Source: an uncultured Clostridia bacterium (GTDB taxonomy: Bacteria > Bacillota > Clostridia > Oscillospirales > Ruminococcaceae). From it: a stretch of DNA of 64,000 bases. The notes beneath the pieces are model-generated. The model had not been told where the DNA came from and made no database searches. It worked only from the letters and a program-made list of their open reading frames with translations. This document shows, piece after piece, positions 9,870 to 19,530 of this stretch (positions are counted from its first letter, which is position 1; each line of letters starts with the position of its first letter). The position numbers and the translations under genes are program-made. Where the stretch lies: contig CANRFB010000007.1 in NCBI GenBank assembly GCA_947629785.1, positions 1-64,000 of the forward strand, written 5' to 3'.

Positions 9870-10233
9870 ATCGGCACTTTATATGAAAAACTCCGGCATC
9901 TATAATAAAATGCTCACCTTCATATGTGGCAGTCGGATGACAATCACTAATACAAATTTTAATATCGCCGATACTCGTTTCCTTGAAATTGTCGGGAGTA
10001 CCTGCAATTAAATACTGAACAATGGAATAATCCATATATCCGTTTATATGATCTTCTATTGGTAACAGCACTTCAAAAGGTCTCTCAATATTAACTCCTA
10101 ACGACAAGAGGTATTCTGCTGCATCAGGATAAGATCGTTTTATTTCATCTATCAGATTCTGACAATAGGCACATTCACAAATATCCTCTCTTTTTATACT
10201 TGCGTAATATGCTTTTGTTCCTTCAATATCCAT
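9844..10233 (-). CDS. Hypothetical protein
   Basis: ORF MDIEGTKAYYASIKREDICECAYCQNLIDEI...; start taken inside the listed ORF. Confidence 0.6.
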   Translation of the reverse strand: MDIEGTKAYYASIKREDICECAYCQNLIDEIKRSYPDAAEYLLSLGVNIERPFEVLLPIEDHINGYMDYSIVQYLIAGTPDNFKETSIGDIKICISDCHPTATYEGEHFIIDAGVFHIKCRYDKYDFNE

Positions 10234-10297
10234 AAAAGCACCTTTAAATTTCGATTTTTGCAAAATTCAACCTTTTACTGAGACACAACCGTAAAAA

Positions 10298-10462
10298 TTA
10301 ATTTCGTGATCTGTCAATTGCATCAATTATTTCAAAATAATCATTAATTTTTTCTTTGGCTTCATCTTCCGACAAATTATATTCCGACATAACAAGATGA
10401 AAAACCGTGCCTACAGAACAGTCCTGCGAAAATTTATCCCGGATAAAATCAAGCTCGCCCAT
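10298..10462 (-). CDS. Hypothetical 54-aa protein
   Basis: MGELDFIRDKFSQDCSVGTVFHLVMSEYNLSEDEAKEKINDYFEIIDAIDRSRN with GGAGG Shine-Dalgarno just upstream; below the ORF track cutoff. Confidence 0.65.
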   Translation of the reverse strand: MGELDFIRDKFSQDCSVGTVFHLVMSEYNLSEDEAKEKINDYFEIIDAIDRSRN

Positions 10463-10495
10463 CTTAAATTTCCTCCATAAGCAATAAATATTTTC

Positions 10496-11365
10496 TCAAT
10501 TACAAGTTAAATTTATATAATGATCCAGCAAATCATATATTCTGTCATGAAGAGATGAAAATTTAAATCCGGCAGTATTTGCCTTATCGGTATTTATGCT
10601 GTATTCCGTCTCACCATTGTATGGAGCGCTTTCTCCCGATATGTCAATAACAGCTTTTTTGCCGGTTTTGTTTTCGACATAATTAATTATTTTCTTTATG
10701 GAAATCGTTCCGTCCGAACTGCCGTTTATTGCTCCGTTAAAATTTTTATCAGCAAGAAAAGCAAGGAATTTCCCCGCTTCATCGGAAAATACAAATCCCA
10801 GCCGAGAATTTAAATTGTCAATATTCATAGGAATTTCTTTAATTGTATGTTCCACATAAAATAGCAGTCTTTTTGTGTAATCGTCTTTCCCTATAGCAAA
10901 GGGAAATCTTACAGCTGTCCAGTTTTTTGCAGAATATTCCTGACATAAAGCGCGTTCTGCCTGACGTTTTGACTCATCATAGGGAAATTCCTGTCTATCA
11001 CACCATATTAATTTTTTTGATAAACCGTCAAAATCAGGTTCCGCCGTATTCAAATGTTTAGGTTCATAAACAGCAGTGCTGGACGTAAAAATATATTTGT
11101 CGTGATCTATATTTTCAATCGCATATTTTATATCATTTGAGCAATAGGCAATATTATCTATTATAACGTCAAAATGTCTGCCTGCAAAAGCATTTTTCAT
11201 ATTTTCCGCATTAGTTCTTTCAACAATTATTCTTTCTGCTCTGTCACCGAAATTATCGGACGCCTTTCCTCTTGTGGCAATTGTAACATTATGCCCCATT
11301 TTTAAAAGTTCGTTTACCGCGTGTATTCCGAAAAATCGCGTCCCGCCTATTACTAAAATTTTCAC
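10496..11365 (-). CDS. NAD-dependent epimerase/dehydratase family protein
   Basis: MKILVIGGTRFFGIHAVNELLKMGHNVTIATRG nucleotide-binding N-terminus, extended SDR. Confidence 0.85.
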   Translation of the reverse strand: MKILVIGGTRFFGIHAVNELLKMGHNVTIATRGKASDNFGDRAERIIVERTNAENMKNAFAGRHFDVIIDNIAYCSNDIKYAIENIDHDKYIFTSSTAVYEPKHLNTAEPDFDGLSKKLIWCDRQEFPYDESKRQAERALCQEYSAKNWTAVRFPFAIGKDDYTKRLLFYVEHTIKEIPMNIDNLNSRLGFVFSDEAGKFLAFLADKNFNGAINGSSDGTISIKKIINYVENKTGKKAVIDISGESAPYNGETEYSINTDKANTAGFKFSSLHDRIYDLLDHYINLTCN

Positions 11366-11391
11366 TGTTTCACCTCAATATAATTTAAATT

Positions 11392-11904
11392 TTATATCCA
11401 AAATTCCCACGCGCATGAACAGGAATCATCTGTTACATCGGGATAACAGCTTATACAGCGGCATTTAATTCTTTCATCAATGACTTCCGCAAAGCCGCCG
11501 TATTCATAAATCGCCGCGCTTTTGCATGGGTGAAGCGGCATATTTTTTCTTATGCGCGCTTTCTGAACGCGGCATACTAAAATTTTATGTATAAGTTTTC
11601 CGTCTTTAAAAATCGTTTCGCTTGGATTTGCCCTGTCGACCATGCGGTATTTCAAAGCTTCCGCAAGTCCTTCAAGTCCCGCATTTTCGGGAAGTCCGAG
11701 GAATTTTTTTATCCGTCTTGCTTCGGAACGGGTATATAATTTCCACGCTTCTTCATCATGGTGCATAGCACTGTCCATGCCGTTTTCCTTTTCAATAGAC
11801 TGAAACCACACACCGTCCATTGCAATTAAATTTTTTGAATCAATAAATAAAAGTTCTTCCAATTGTTCTCTTGATAATTTTTGCAATTCATTTTTATCAA
11901 GCAT
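11392..11904 (-). CDS. Cys-rich DUF6125-like protein
   Basis: Pattern LIAMDGVWF...KCRCISCYPDVTDDSCSCAWEF; family name from memory. Confidence 0.55.
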   Translation of the reverse strand: MLDKNELQKLSREQLEELLFIDSKNLIAMDGVWFQSIEKENGMDSAMHHDEEAWKLYTRSEARRIKKFLGLPENAGLEGLAEALKYRMVDRANPSETIFKDGKLIHKILVCRVQKARIRKNMPLHPCKSAAIYEYGGFAEVIDERIKCRCISCYPDVTDDSCSCAWEFWI

Positions 11905-11925
11905 TTTTTTATCCTTTCAAATATT

Positions 11926-14900
11926 TTATTTTGCGGTGGGATTTTCTAAATCTACAGGCGGCTGGTCAAGTCTTAAAACTTTGGAAATGCCTTTTTCCTG
12001 CATTGTAACGCCGTACATAACGTCCGCTTCTTCCATAGTTCCCCGACGGTGAGTTACTAAAATAAACTGCGTTGTATCGGTAAAATGCCGTAAATACTGC
12101 GCATATTTCGTAACATTTACATCATCAAGAGCCGCTTCAATTTCGTCAAGAATGCAGAACGGCGCAGGCTTTATTTTTAAAATTGCAAAATAAATTGCAA
12201 TTGCCACAAATGCCTGTTCACCGCCCGAAAGCAGCGAAAGATTCTTGATAACTTTTCCCGGAGGTGCAACGTTGATCTCAATTCCGGATTCCAGAACATC
12301 GGAGGGATCGGTAAGAGTAAGTTCCGCCTTTCCCCCGCCGAAAAGTTCCACAAATATCTGCTTGAAATTTTCATTTATCGCGTTAAAACTTTCGCTGAAC
12401 TGACGGCGCATATTATCGGTAAGTTCGTCAATAAGGCGTTCCAGTTCACGCTTGGAATTTTCCACATCGTCAAGCTGTTCTTTCATGAAATTATAACGCT
12501 CGGAAACTTCCTTGTATTCCTCGATCGCCGCAACATTGACATTTCCCAAATTGCGTATCTTCTGCTTTGTATCGTTAAGCCGGCGCTGAACGGCAGGAAG
12601 ATCTTCAACAGGCTTGGCAATTTCCGAAGCCTCTGAAAGATATATCCCATACTGTTCCTGCATATCTGAAATAATTCCGTCATAATTATTCTGGAAAGAA
12701 ATATTCCGTTCTTCAAGACGAGTCATTTCGCGGGAAAATTTTTCTTTTTCGTCGTTAAGCCCGCGGATCTTAACACGTCCCTCGTTAAGCGTCTGTTCCA
12801 TCTGACGGCGTTCCGACTGCTCGGCGGAAATTTTCCCATTGATTTCTTCCACCGTGCCTTTGGAATTTTCCAGAGCCGCCTTATATTCTTCAATTAATTT
12901 TTCCTTTTCAGAAATAATATTTTTCTGCTCTTTCAGAGCGATCGCAAGCCGCGCGGAATTATCACCTATATCCGCAAAACGTTCTTCAAGCTGTTTAATT
13001 TCCGCATTAAGTGCGTCCCTGTCCTTGCTGCGTTCCATTTCGTAGAGCTTCATTTCCGACATATCCGCGGAAAGTTTTTCTCTCTTTTCGCGAATTGCAG
13101 AACGCTTTTCATCGCTGTCTGCGGCAATTTTTTCAAGTTCCGCAATTTCCTTTTCGCAGTCCTTTAACGCTTCTTTTGCGTCCTGAACATTTTTATCCGT
13201 ATCGGAAATTTTATTTTCAAATGCTTTTGAATTTTCTTCCGCAGCCGTTATCTGCTGACGCGTCTGCACAAGCAAAGCTTCAATGCGCTTTAATTCAGAG
13301 TCAAAACGTATTTTATCCTCGCCTATAATGCGAAGTTCGTCCTTTGCGCCTTCAATGTCAAATCCAAGTTTGTCCGTTTCCGCCTGTAATTTTTCTACAT
13401 TCTGCTTAACGCCTGCAAGCCGTTCGGAAAGCTTTTCTTTTTCCGCGGAAAGTTTTTCAATTTCATTTTTCCGCGTAAGAACACCGCTTGAACGCGCTGC
13501 CGAACCGCCCGTAAACGAACCGCCCGCGTTTATTACCTGTCCGTCAAGAGTAACTATTTTGAACTTATAGTTATATTTTTTTGCAATAACGGTCGCCGTA
13601 TCAATATCCTCCGCAACGGCTGTCCGTCCCAGAAGTGATGTGAAGATCCCCTCTAATTTCGGGTCAAAACCGACAATATCCACCGCAAGAGCAACAAAAC
13701 CCATGCAGTCGTCCAGACCGCGTTCCGAAAGGCGGTTTCCTTTTACGGAAGTGGTGGGAAGAAATGTTGCGCGTCCCGCTTTTGTTTCCTGCAAAAGTCT
13801 TATTCCGCGTTTTGCAGTTTCTTCATTTTCAACGACAATATTCTGCAAAGCCGCTCCCAACGCTGTTTCTACCGCAAGACTGTATTTGCTTTCAACATTT
13901 ATAATCTGCGCAACAGAACCGTAAACACCGCGAAGCTGTCCCGATTTTGAAGCTTTAAGTATCTGCTTTACCGAATTTGCAAAGCCCTCCATGCTGTTTT
14001 CCAGATCGGTAAGCAGGCGAATTTTCTGCTCTTTTTCGCGGATCGAAAATCCCAGATCTTCAAATTCCTTTTTAGCAAGCGAAAGCTTTTCCGCTCTGCC
14101 CGAATAAAGTTTTGTAAGACCGTTTATGCGGTTTTCATTTTCGCCTGTTTTTTCGTCCAGAAGCCGCAGACCGTCCTCCGAATCCTGCTTTTCCTTTTCA
14201 AGGGATTCCGCATATTCCCGAAGCTGTTCCTCCTGCTCGCGGCTTTTTTTCAGCTGTTCGTCAATATCGGATTTTACCGTATCAGCGGAAGAAATGGTAA
14301 TATTCAGTTCCGACTGTTTTATATAAAGTTTTCCGAGATTTCCGCTTACATCGGAATAATGGCTGTCAAAGCTGTCCTGTTCGGAAATAAGTCCGTTCAG
14401 TTCTTCCGTTGCGGCGGCAAATTTCTTTTCGTTATCCTCAATATCCTTTTCCGCCTGCTTGATAAGTTCCAATTTTTCGTCAATTATGCGGCGGTTCTCA
14501 TCGCTTGAATTTTCCGCAGCCGCCTGTTGTTTTTCAATATCCGCAATAGTTTCTTTGCAGTGGGAAATATCATTTTCATAAACTGCAATATTTGAATGTA
14601 ACCCCGTATTTGCCTTTTCGGTCTCCAGAATATCCGCCCGCATTTTTTCAATGCGCAGGGCGGAATCCTCCATTTTCTTCTGAATTTCCTCCGCTTCATT
14701 TTCAAGTCGGGAAATATCCGCGTCCACGGCATCATATTCGTTTTTATTTATAAGTATTTTGTCCGAAAGTTCTGCTAATTTTGCTTTTATGTCATCTATT
14801 TGCTTGACCCAAACTGAAATTTCCAGTTCTTTTTTCTGTTCGGAAAGTTCAAGGAATTTCGCCGCTTTTTCCGACTGAATACGAAGCGGTTCAACGCGGC

Positions 14901-15498
14901 TTTCCAGTTCGCCCATAATATCCGTCAAGCGGAAAATATTTTCCTGCGCCGCCGCAAGCCGTCTTTCGGCTTCGGCTTTCTTGTAGCGGAATTTTGAAAT
15001 TCCCGCCGCTTCTTCAAAAATTTCACGGCGCTCGTTTGATTTTGCCGAAACTATTTCCGCAACTCGTCCCTGACCTATGATTGAATATCCGTCACGTCCA
15101 AGACCCGTGTCCATAAACAGTTCGTAAACGTCTTTCAGGCGCACCTGCGAACCGTTTATAAGATATTCGCTTTCACCGCTTCTATAAAGTTTTCTCGTTA
15201 CGGAAACCCTGTCCGACGGAATTTCCAGAATACCGCGGTTATTTACAATATTAAGCGTTACCGCCGCAAATCCCACGGCTTTTCTCTGGGTAGTTCCCGA
15301 GAAAATAACGTCCTCCATTTTAGAACCTCGTAGGTTTTTTGTGGACTGTTCTCCAAGCACCCAGCGGACTGCGTCGCCTATATTGGATTTACCGCTGCCG
15401 TTAGGTCCGACGACCGCCGTCAAGCCTTTGTGAAATTCTAATTTTATTTTATCGGGGAATGATTTGAACCCCTGCATTTCAAGTGATTCCAGATACAT
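11926..15498 (-). CDS. smc: Chromosome segregation protein SMC
   Basis: MYLESLEMQGFKSFPDKIKLEF, VVGPNGSGKSNIGDAVRWVLGEQS, coiled coils, LLSGGEQAFVAIAIYFAIL. Confidence 0.97.
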   Translation of the reverse strand: MYLESLEMQGFKSFPDKIKLEFHKGLTAVVGPNGSGKSNIGDAVRWVLGEQSTKNLRGSKMEDVIFSGTTQRKAVGFAAVTLNIVNNRGILEIPSDRVSVTRKLYRSGESEYLINGSQVRLKDVYELFMDTGLGRDGYSIIGQGRVAEIVSAKSNERREIFEEAAGISKFRYKKAEAERRLAAAQENIFRLTDIMGELESRVEPLRIQSEKAAKFLELSEQKKELEISVWVKQIDDIKAKLAELSDKILINKNEYDAVDADISRLENEAEEIQKKMEDSALRIEKMRADILETEKANTGLHSNIAVYENDISHCKETIADIEKQQAAAENSSDENRRIIDEKLELIKQAEKDIEDNEKKFAAATEELNGLISEQDSFDSHYSDVSGNLGKLYIKQSELNITISSADTVKSDIDEQLKKSREQEEQLREYAESLEKEKQDSEDGLRLLDEKTGENENRINGLTKLYSGRAEKLSLAKKEFEDLGFSIREKEQKIRLLTDLENSMEGFANSVKQILKASKSGQLRGVYGSVAQIINVESKYSLAVETALGAALQNIVVENEETAKRGIRLLQETKAGRATFLPTTSVKGNRLSERGLDDCMGFVALAVDIVGFDPKLEGIFTSLLGRTAVAEDIDTATVIAKKYNYKFKIVTLDGQVINAGGSFTGGSAARSSGVLTRKNEIEKLSAEKEKLSERLAGVKQNVEKLQAETDKLGFDIEGAKDELRIIGEDKIRFDSELKRIEALLVQTRQQITAAEENSKAFENKISDTDKNVQDAKEALKDCEKEIAELEKIAADSDEKRSAIREKREKLSADMSEMKLYEMERSKDRDALNAEIKQLEERFADIGDNSARLAIALKEQKNIISEKEKLIEEYKAALENSKGTVEEINGKISAEQSERRQMEQTLNEGRVKIRGLNDEKEKFSREMTRLEERNISFQNNYDGIISDMQEQYGIYLSEASEIAKPVEDLPAVQRRLNDTKQKIRNLGNVNVAAIEEYKEVSERYNFMKEQLDDVENSKRELERLIDELTDNMRRQFSESFNAINENFKQIFVELFGGGKAELTLTDPSDVLESGIEINVAPPGKVIKNLSLLSGGEQAFVAIAIYFAILKIKPAPFCILDEIEAALDDVNVTKYAQYLRHFTDTTQFILVTHRRGTMEEADVMYGVTMQEKGISKVLRLDQPPVDLENPTAK

Positions 15499-15499
15499 T

Positions 15500-16489
15500 T
15501 TATTCGTCCTTTTGTATAAGTATATTTCTTCCGGAAATATTTTTATCCGGCTTGAATTTTATATAAATTCCCTTTTCTGCAAAATATTTTTTATTGCAGC
15601 CTTTATGTCCCGCAGCTTTTGAAACTGCATTCTGCGCGGTAAAAACGGTAATTTTCCCGCTTTGGGAAATTTCCGCAGCGATCTTTTTGCTAAAAATTAT
15701 CCCCTCGCAAATTTCCCTGAACGCCTGATGATAAAATCCGCCCAGCATATCCGATTCTACCGTTTCCGAAGCATGAAGTCCAAGCTTTATCACGCGGATA
15801 TTGTTTTTCTCGAAAAGTTCCAGAAGTTCCGCGCAAAGTTCCGCACATTCCTCAAAGGAATACGGAACATATTCTCCATTCTGAAAAAGTTCGCCGAGCC
15901 TTGTATTTTTAAGTATAACTGTAGGATAGATCCTGACCGTATCGGGACGAAGCCCGACAATTTCGTAAGCTGTTTGCCTGTCCTTTTCGACGGTTGAACG
16001 GTAAAGCCCCGTCATCATCTGAAGTCCCAGTTCAAAACCGTTTTTACGGATAAGTTCCGAAGCGCTTCTGACGTCATTTGCGGAATGTCCTCTTTCATTT
16101 GCGGAAAGAACTTCATCGTCCATTGACTGCGCACCCAGTTCAATGGCGGTAACATGATATTTTTTAAGAATATCAAGAATTTCCTCGTTAATTTTGTCCG
16201 GACGCGTGGAAATTCTTATCCCGCTTGCTTTTCCGTTTTGAATATAAGGCTGCGCGGCTTCAAGAAGTGACAGCATATAATCTCTTTCTATTGCCGTAAA
16301 GCTTCCCCCGAAAAACGCAATTTCCGTATTTCCGTGAGAAAATACAGTATTTTTAAGGATCACGCTTACCTGTTCCGCCGTCGGTGCGGAAGCCGTATGA
16401 CTTATTGCCCGCTGATTGCAGAATGAACAGGTATTCGGGCAGCCCATATGCGGAATAAAAATTGAAATATTATTGTGTTTTTCAGTCAT
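15500..16489 (-). CDS. Radical SAM protein (Elp3-like)
   Basis: FIPHMGCPNTCSFCNQRAIS, FFGGSFTAI. Confidence 0.88.
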   Translation of the reverse strand: MTEKHNNISIFIPHMGCPNTCSFCNQRAISHTASAPTAEQVSVILKNTVFSHGNTEIAFFGGSFTAIERDYMLSLLEAAQPYIQNGKASGIRISTRPDKINEEILDILKKYHVTAIELGAQSMDDEVLSANERGHSANDVRSASELIRKNGFELGLQMMTGLYRSTVEKDRQTAYEIVGLRPDTVRIYPTVILKNTRLGELFQNGEYVPYSFEECAELCAELLELFEKNNIRVIKLGLHASETVESDMLGGFYHQAFREICEGIIFSKKIAAEISQSGKITVFTAQNAVSKAAGHKGCNKKYFAEKGIYIKFKPDKNISGRNILIQKDE

Positions 16490-17180
16490 CTTTATAACCC
16501 ATCAAACGCAGCGCTTCTCGTGCCGCAGCCTGTTCAGCCTGTTTTTTGCTATGTCCGATTCCCGTACCGATAATGTTGTTGTTAAGTTCCACATTTACAA
16601 CAAATTTTCTGTCATGATCGGGTCCCGTCTGTTCAGCAAGAACATATTCAACGCGTTCTTCGGGATTTTTCTGAATTATTTCCTGCAAAGCCGTCTTGTA
16701 GTCATGAAGCGATTTTGAACTGTCCGCCGCAAGGTCTTTCGGAATAAAAGACAGTACATATTTTTCCGCAGCTTCCATTCCACCGTCAAGGAAAATCGCC
16801 GCTATTACCGCTTCAAAAGCGTCCGAAACAATTGACGGACGTTCTCTGCCGCCGCTGTTCTCCTCGCCTTTTCCAAGCAGAATATAATTTCCCAGATCTA
16901 TTTTTTTTGAAAATTCAAACAACGCTTTTTCGCAAACAAGCGATGCGCGTATCTTAGTAAGTTCGCCCTCGGGAAGATGTTTGAAATGCCTGAAAAGGTG
17001 TTCCGAAACAACTATTGAAAGCACGCTGTCGCCTAAGAATTCAAGCCGCTCGTTTGAATTCAGTCCGCGTTTTGCCTCGTTGGAATAGGAAGAATGTGAA
17101 AGCGCTTCATGAAGCAGTTCTTTATTTTTAAAAGTATATCCTATCTTTTTTTCAAATTCTGAAAGATCCATTTTTAACAC
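16482..17180 (-). CDS. rnc: Ribonuclease III
   Basis: NERLEFLGDSVLSIVVSEHLF and C-terminal dsRBD. Confidence 0.96.
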   Translation of the reverse strand: MLKMDLSEFEKKIGYTFKNKELLHEALSHSSYSNEAKRGLNSNERLEFLGDSVLSIVVSEHLFRHFKHLPEGELTKIRASLVCEKALFEFSKKIDLGNYILLGKGEENSGGRERPSIVSDAFEAVIAAIFLDGGMEAAEKYVLSFIPKDLAADSSKSLHDYKTALQEIIQKNPEERVEYVLAEQTGPDHDRKFVVNVELNNNIIGTGIGHSKKQAEQAAAREALRLMGYKDD

Positions 17181-17207
17181 TCCTTTCCGTTTCCGGAAAT
17201 TTTATGT

Positions 17208-18206
17208 TTATTCCTTTTCAATATTTGCAAGAGAAGAAGTTATTTCCTCAATAATTTTGCCGTCAACGCAATTTTTAGCCTGTCTTATGGCGTTGAAAAA
17301 CGCCTTTCCGTCCGACGAACCGTGGGCTTTTATAACAGGTTTTGAAATTCCCAGCAGGACCGCTCCTCCAACTTCTTTGTAATCCATTTTCCTGCGGAAT
17401 TCCTTGATTTTCGGCATTATCATCAGAGCCGCAATTTTTCCGCCGAGATTTGAAGTAAGCATATCCTTTAATGTGCGGCTGAAATACGAACCCATTCCCT
17501 CGTAAAGTTTTAACAGAACATTTCCCGTAAATCCGTCCGAAACTACCACGTCGCATTCCCCGAAAGGCACTTCGCGGGCTTCAAGATTTCCGTAAAAATC
17601 CACCGGCGCATTCCGGAATTGCTTATACGCTTCAATTTCAAGATCCCGTCCTTTGGTATCTTCCGAACCTACGTTCACAAGCCCGACTTTCGGCTTGGAA
17701 ATTCCCATTACTTTATTCATGTAACAGCTTCCCATAACGCCGAACTGTACAAGCATTTCGGGACGGCAGTCCACATTCGCACCGCCGTCAACAAGTATCA
17801 TATGTCCTTTTGCCGTGGGCATTATCGGCGCAAGAGCGGCGCGTTTAACGCCCTTTATCCGCTTTGCAAGGAAAGTCGCACCGACAACAAGCGCACCGGT
17901 ACTTCCCGCGGAAACAAAAGCGTCGCCTTTGCCCTCGTTAAGGGCTTTAAGTCCAACCGCCATGGAACAGTCCGATTTATCTTTTATTACCATTGTTGGT
18001 TCTTCGTGAATGTCAATAACCGACTCGGTATGTATTATTGATATTTTATCAAGAGATATTCCGTTTTTCCCGGCAGTTTCTCTGATAATTTTTTCATTTC
18101 CCGTAAGAATTATTTCCACGTCAAGCTTTGCGACTGCTTCCGCCGCGCCTTTGATAACTTCCAGCGGAGCATTATCCCCGCCGAATGCGTCAACTATTAT
18201 TTTCAT
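17208..18206 (-). CDS. plsX: Phosphate acyltransferase PlsX
   Basis: MKIIVDAFGGDNAPLEVIKGAAEA; start trimmed from the listed ORF. Confidence 0.95.
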   Translation of the reverse strand: MKIIVDAFGGDNAPLEVIKGAAEAVAKLDVEIILTGNEKIIRETAGKNGISLDKISIIHTESVIDIHEEPTMVIKDKSDCSMAVGLKALNEGKGDAFVSAGSTGALVVGATFLAKRIKGVKRAALAPIMPTAKGHMILVDGGANVDCRPEMLVQFGVMGSCYMNKVMGISKPKVGLVNVGSEDTKGRDLEIEAYKQFRNAPVDFYGNLEAREVPFGECDVVVSDGFTGNVLLKLYEGMGSYFSRTLKDMLTSNLGGKIAALMIMPKIKEFRRKMDYKEVGGAVLLGISKPVIKAHGSSDGKAFFNAIRQAKNCVDGKIIEEITSSLANIEKE

Positions 18207-18210
18207 AAAA

Positions 18211-19530
18211 TTACTTCCTTTCCATGTAATTTTCAAACGCTTCAAGCGCCCTGTCCGCAATTTTTTGATAACGTTCCTGCTTGTCCTTTATCCGTTCGTT
18301 AATGTCTGGAAGTATTCCCATATTTGCACCCATTGGCTGGAAATCGGTCATATTTTCGTCCGAAATATACCGCGACAGCGCGCCGATCATCGTTTCTTCG
18401 GGAAGAATTATTTTTTCTTTTCCCTGCAAGAAACGTGCCATATTAAGTCCTGCCATGATCCCGCCCGCAGCGGATTCCATGTAACCCTCCGTGCCTGTGA
18501 TCTGCCCCGCAAAGAAAAGATTTTCCCTGTTTCTGAACGAAAAATCAGCGTTCAGCAGTTTGGGAGAATTTATAAAGGAATTCCTGTGCATTACACCATA
18601 ACGGACAAATTCTGCGTTTGCAAGTCCGGGTATCATGGAAAATACCCTTTTCTGCTCCCCGAATTTCAGATTTGTCTGGAAACCCACAATATTATAAAGC
18701 GTTCCGCCGCTGTTTTCTTTCCTGAGCTGAACCACCGCATAAGGACGTTTCCCCGTTGCGGGGTCGCTTAATCCCACAGGCTTCATAGCCCCATAACGCA
18801 TGGTTTCTTCTCCCCGTTTTGCAAGGACTTCAATAGGCATACAGCCCTCATAGACTGTAAAATCATCCTTTCCTTTCGGTTTATCGAAATCATGCACAGG
18901 CGCGCTTTCCGCGTTTTTAAGTTCATTCCAAAAAGAAATATACTCCTCTTTGGTGAACGGACAATTTATATAATCGTCGTCGCCCCTGCCGTATCTTGCG
19001 GCAAAGAAAATTCTTTCCTTATCAAGTGAATCGTAAGTAACTATCGGCGCGGCAGCGTCATAAAAACTTAAATACCCGCCGCAAATCCTGCCGATGTCCT
19101 CCGCAAGTTTGCCCGAAGTAAGCGGTCCTGTTGCAATTATAACATTTCCGTCGGGAATTTCCGTTACTTCTTCACAGTGAACGGTTATATTCACACAAGA
19201 AAGGATCTTTTCCGTCACCATGTCGGAAAATTTCTCCCTGTCAACAGCAAGCGCACCGCCTGCAGGAACTTTTGCCGCCTCCGCACATTCAACGGTCAGC
19301 GAACCCAGCCGCCGCATTTCTTCTTTCAGAAGTCCCGCCGCGGAATTTACCCGCGCCGCTTTCAGCGAGTTGGAACAGACAAGTTCCGCAAAGCCTTTGT
19401 ACTTATGGGCTGGAGTGAATTTTTTCGGCTTCATTTCAAATAATTCCACCGCGATTCCCGCCTTTGAAAGCTGCCAAGCCGCTTCACAGCCTGCCAGTCC
19501 CGCGCCTATTACGGAAACTTTCTTATCCAT
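18211..19530 (-). CDS. trmFO: FADH(2)-oxidizing methylenetetrahydrofolate--tRNA-(uracil(54)-C(5))-methyltransferase
   Basis: VSVIGAGLAGCEAAWQLSKAGI, GQITGTEGYMESAAGGIMAGLN. Confidence 0.95.
   Translation of the reverse strand: MDKKVSVIGAGLAGCEAAWQLSKAGIAVELFEMKPKKFTPAHKYKGFAELVCSNSLKAARVNSAAGLLKEEMRRLGSLTVECAEAAKVPAGGALAVDREKFSDMVTEKILSCVNITVHCEEVTEIPDGNVIIATGPLTSGKLAEDIGRICGGYLSFYDAAAPIVTYDSLDKERIFFAARYGRGDDDYINCPFTKEEYISFWNELKNAESAPVHDFDKPKGKDDFTVYEGCMPIEVLAKRGEETMRYGAMKPVGLSDPATGKRPYAVVQLRKENSGGTLYNIVGFQTNLKFGEQKRVFSMIPGLANAEFVRYGVMHRNSFINSPKLLNADFSFRNRENLFFAGQITGTEGYMESAAGGIMAGLNMARFLQGKEKIILPEETMIGALSRYISDENMTDFQPMGANMGILPDINERIKDKQERYQKIADRALEAFENYMERK

Noticed and set aside
18010-18771. 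253-aa plus-strand ORF
   Set aside because: Antisense to plsX and trmFO; no RBS or domain evidence
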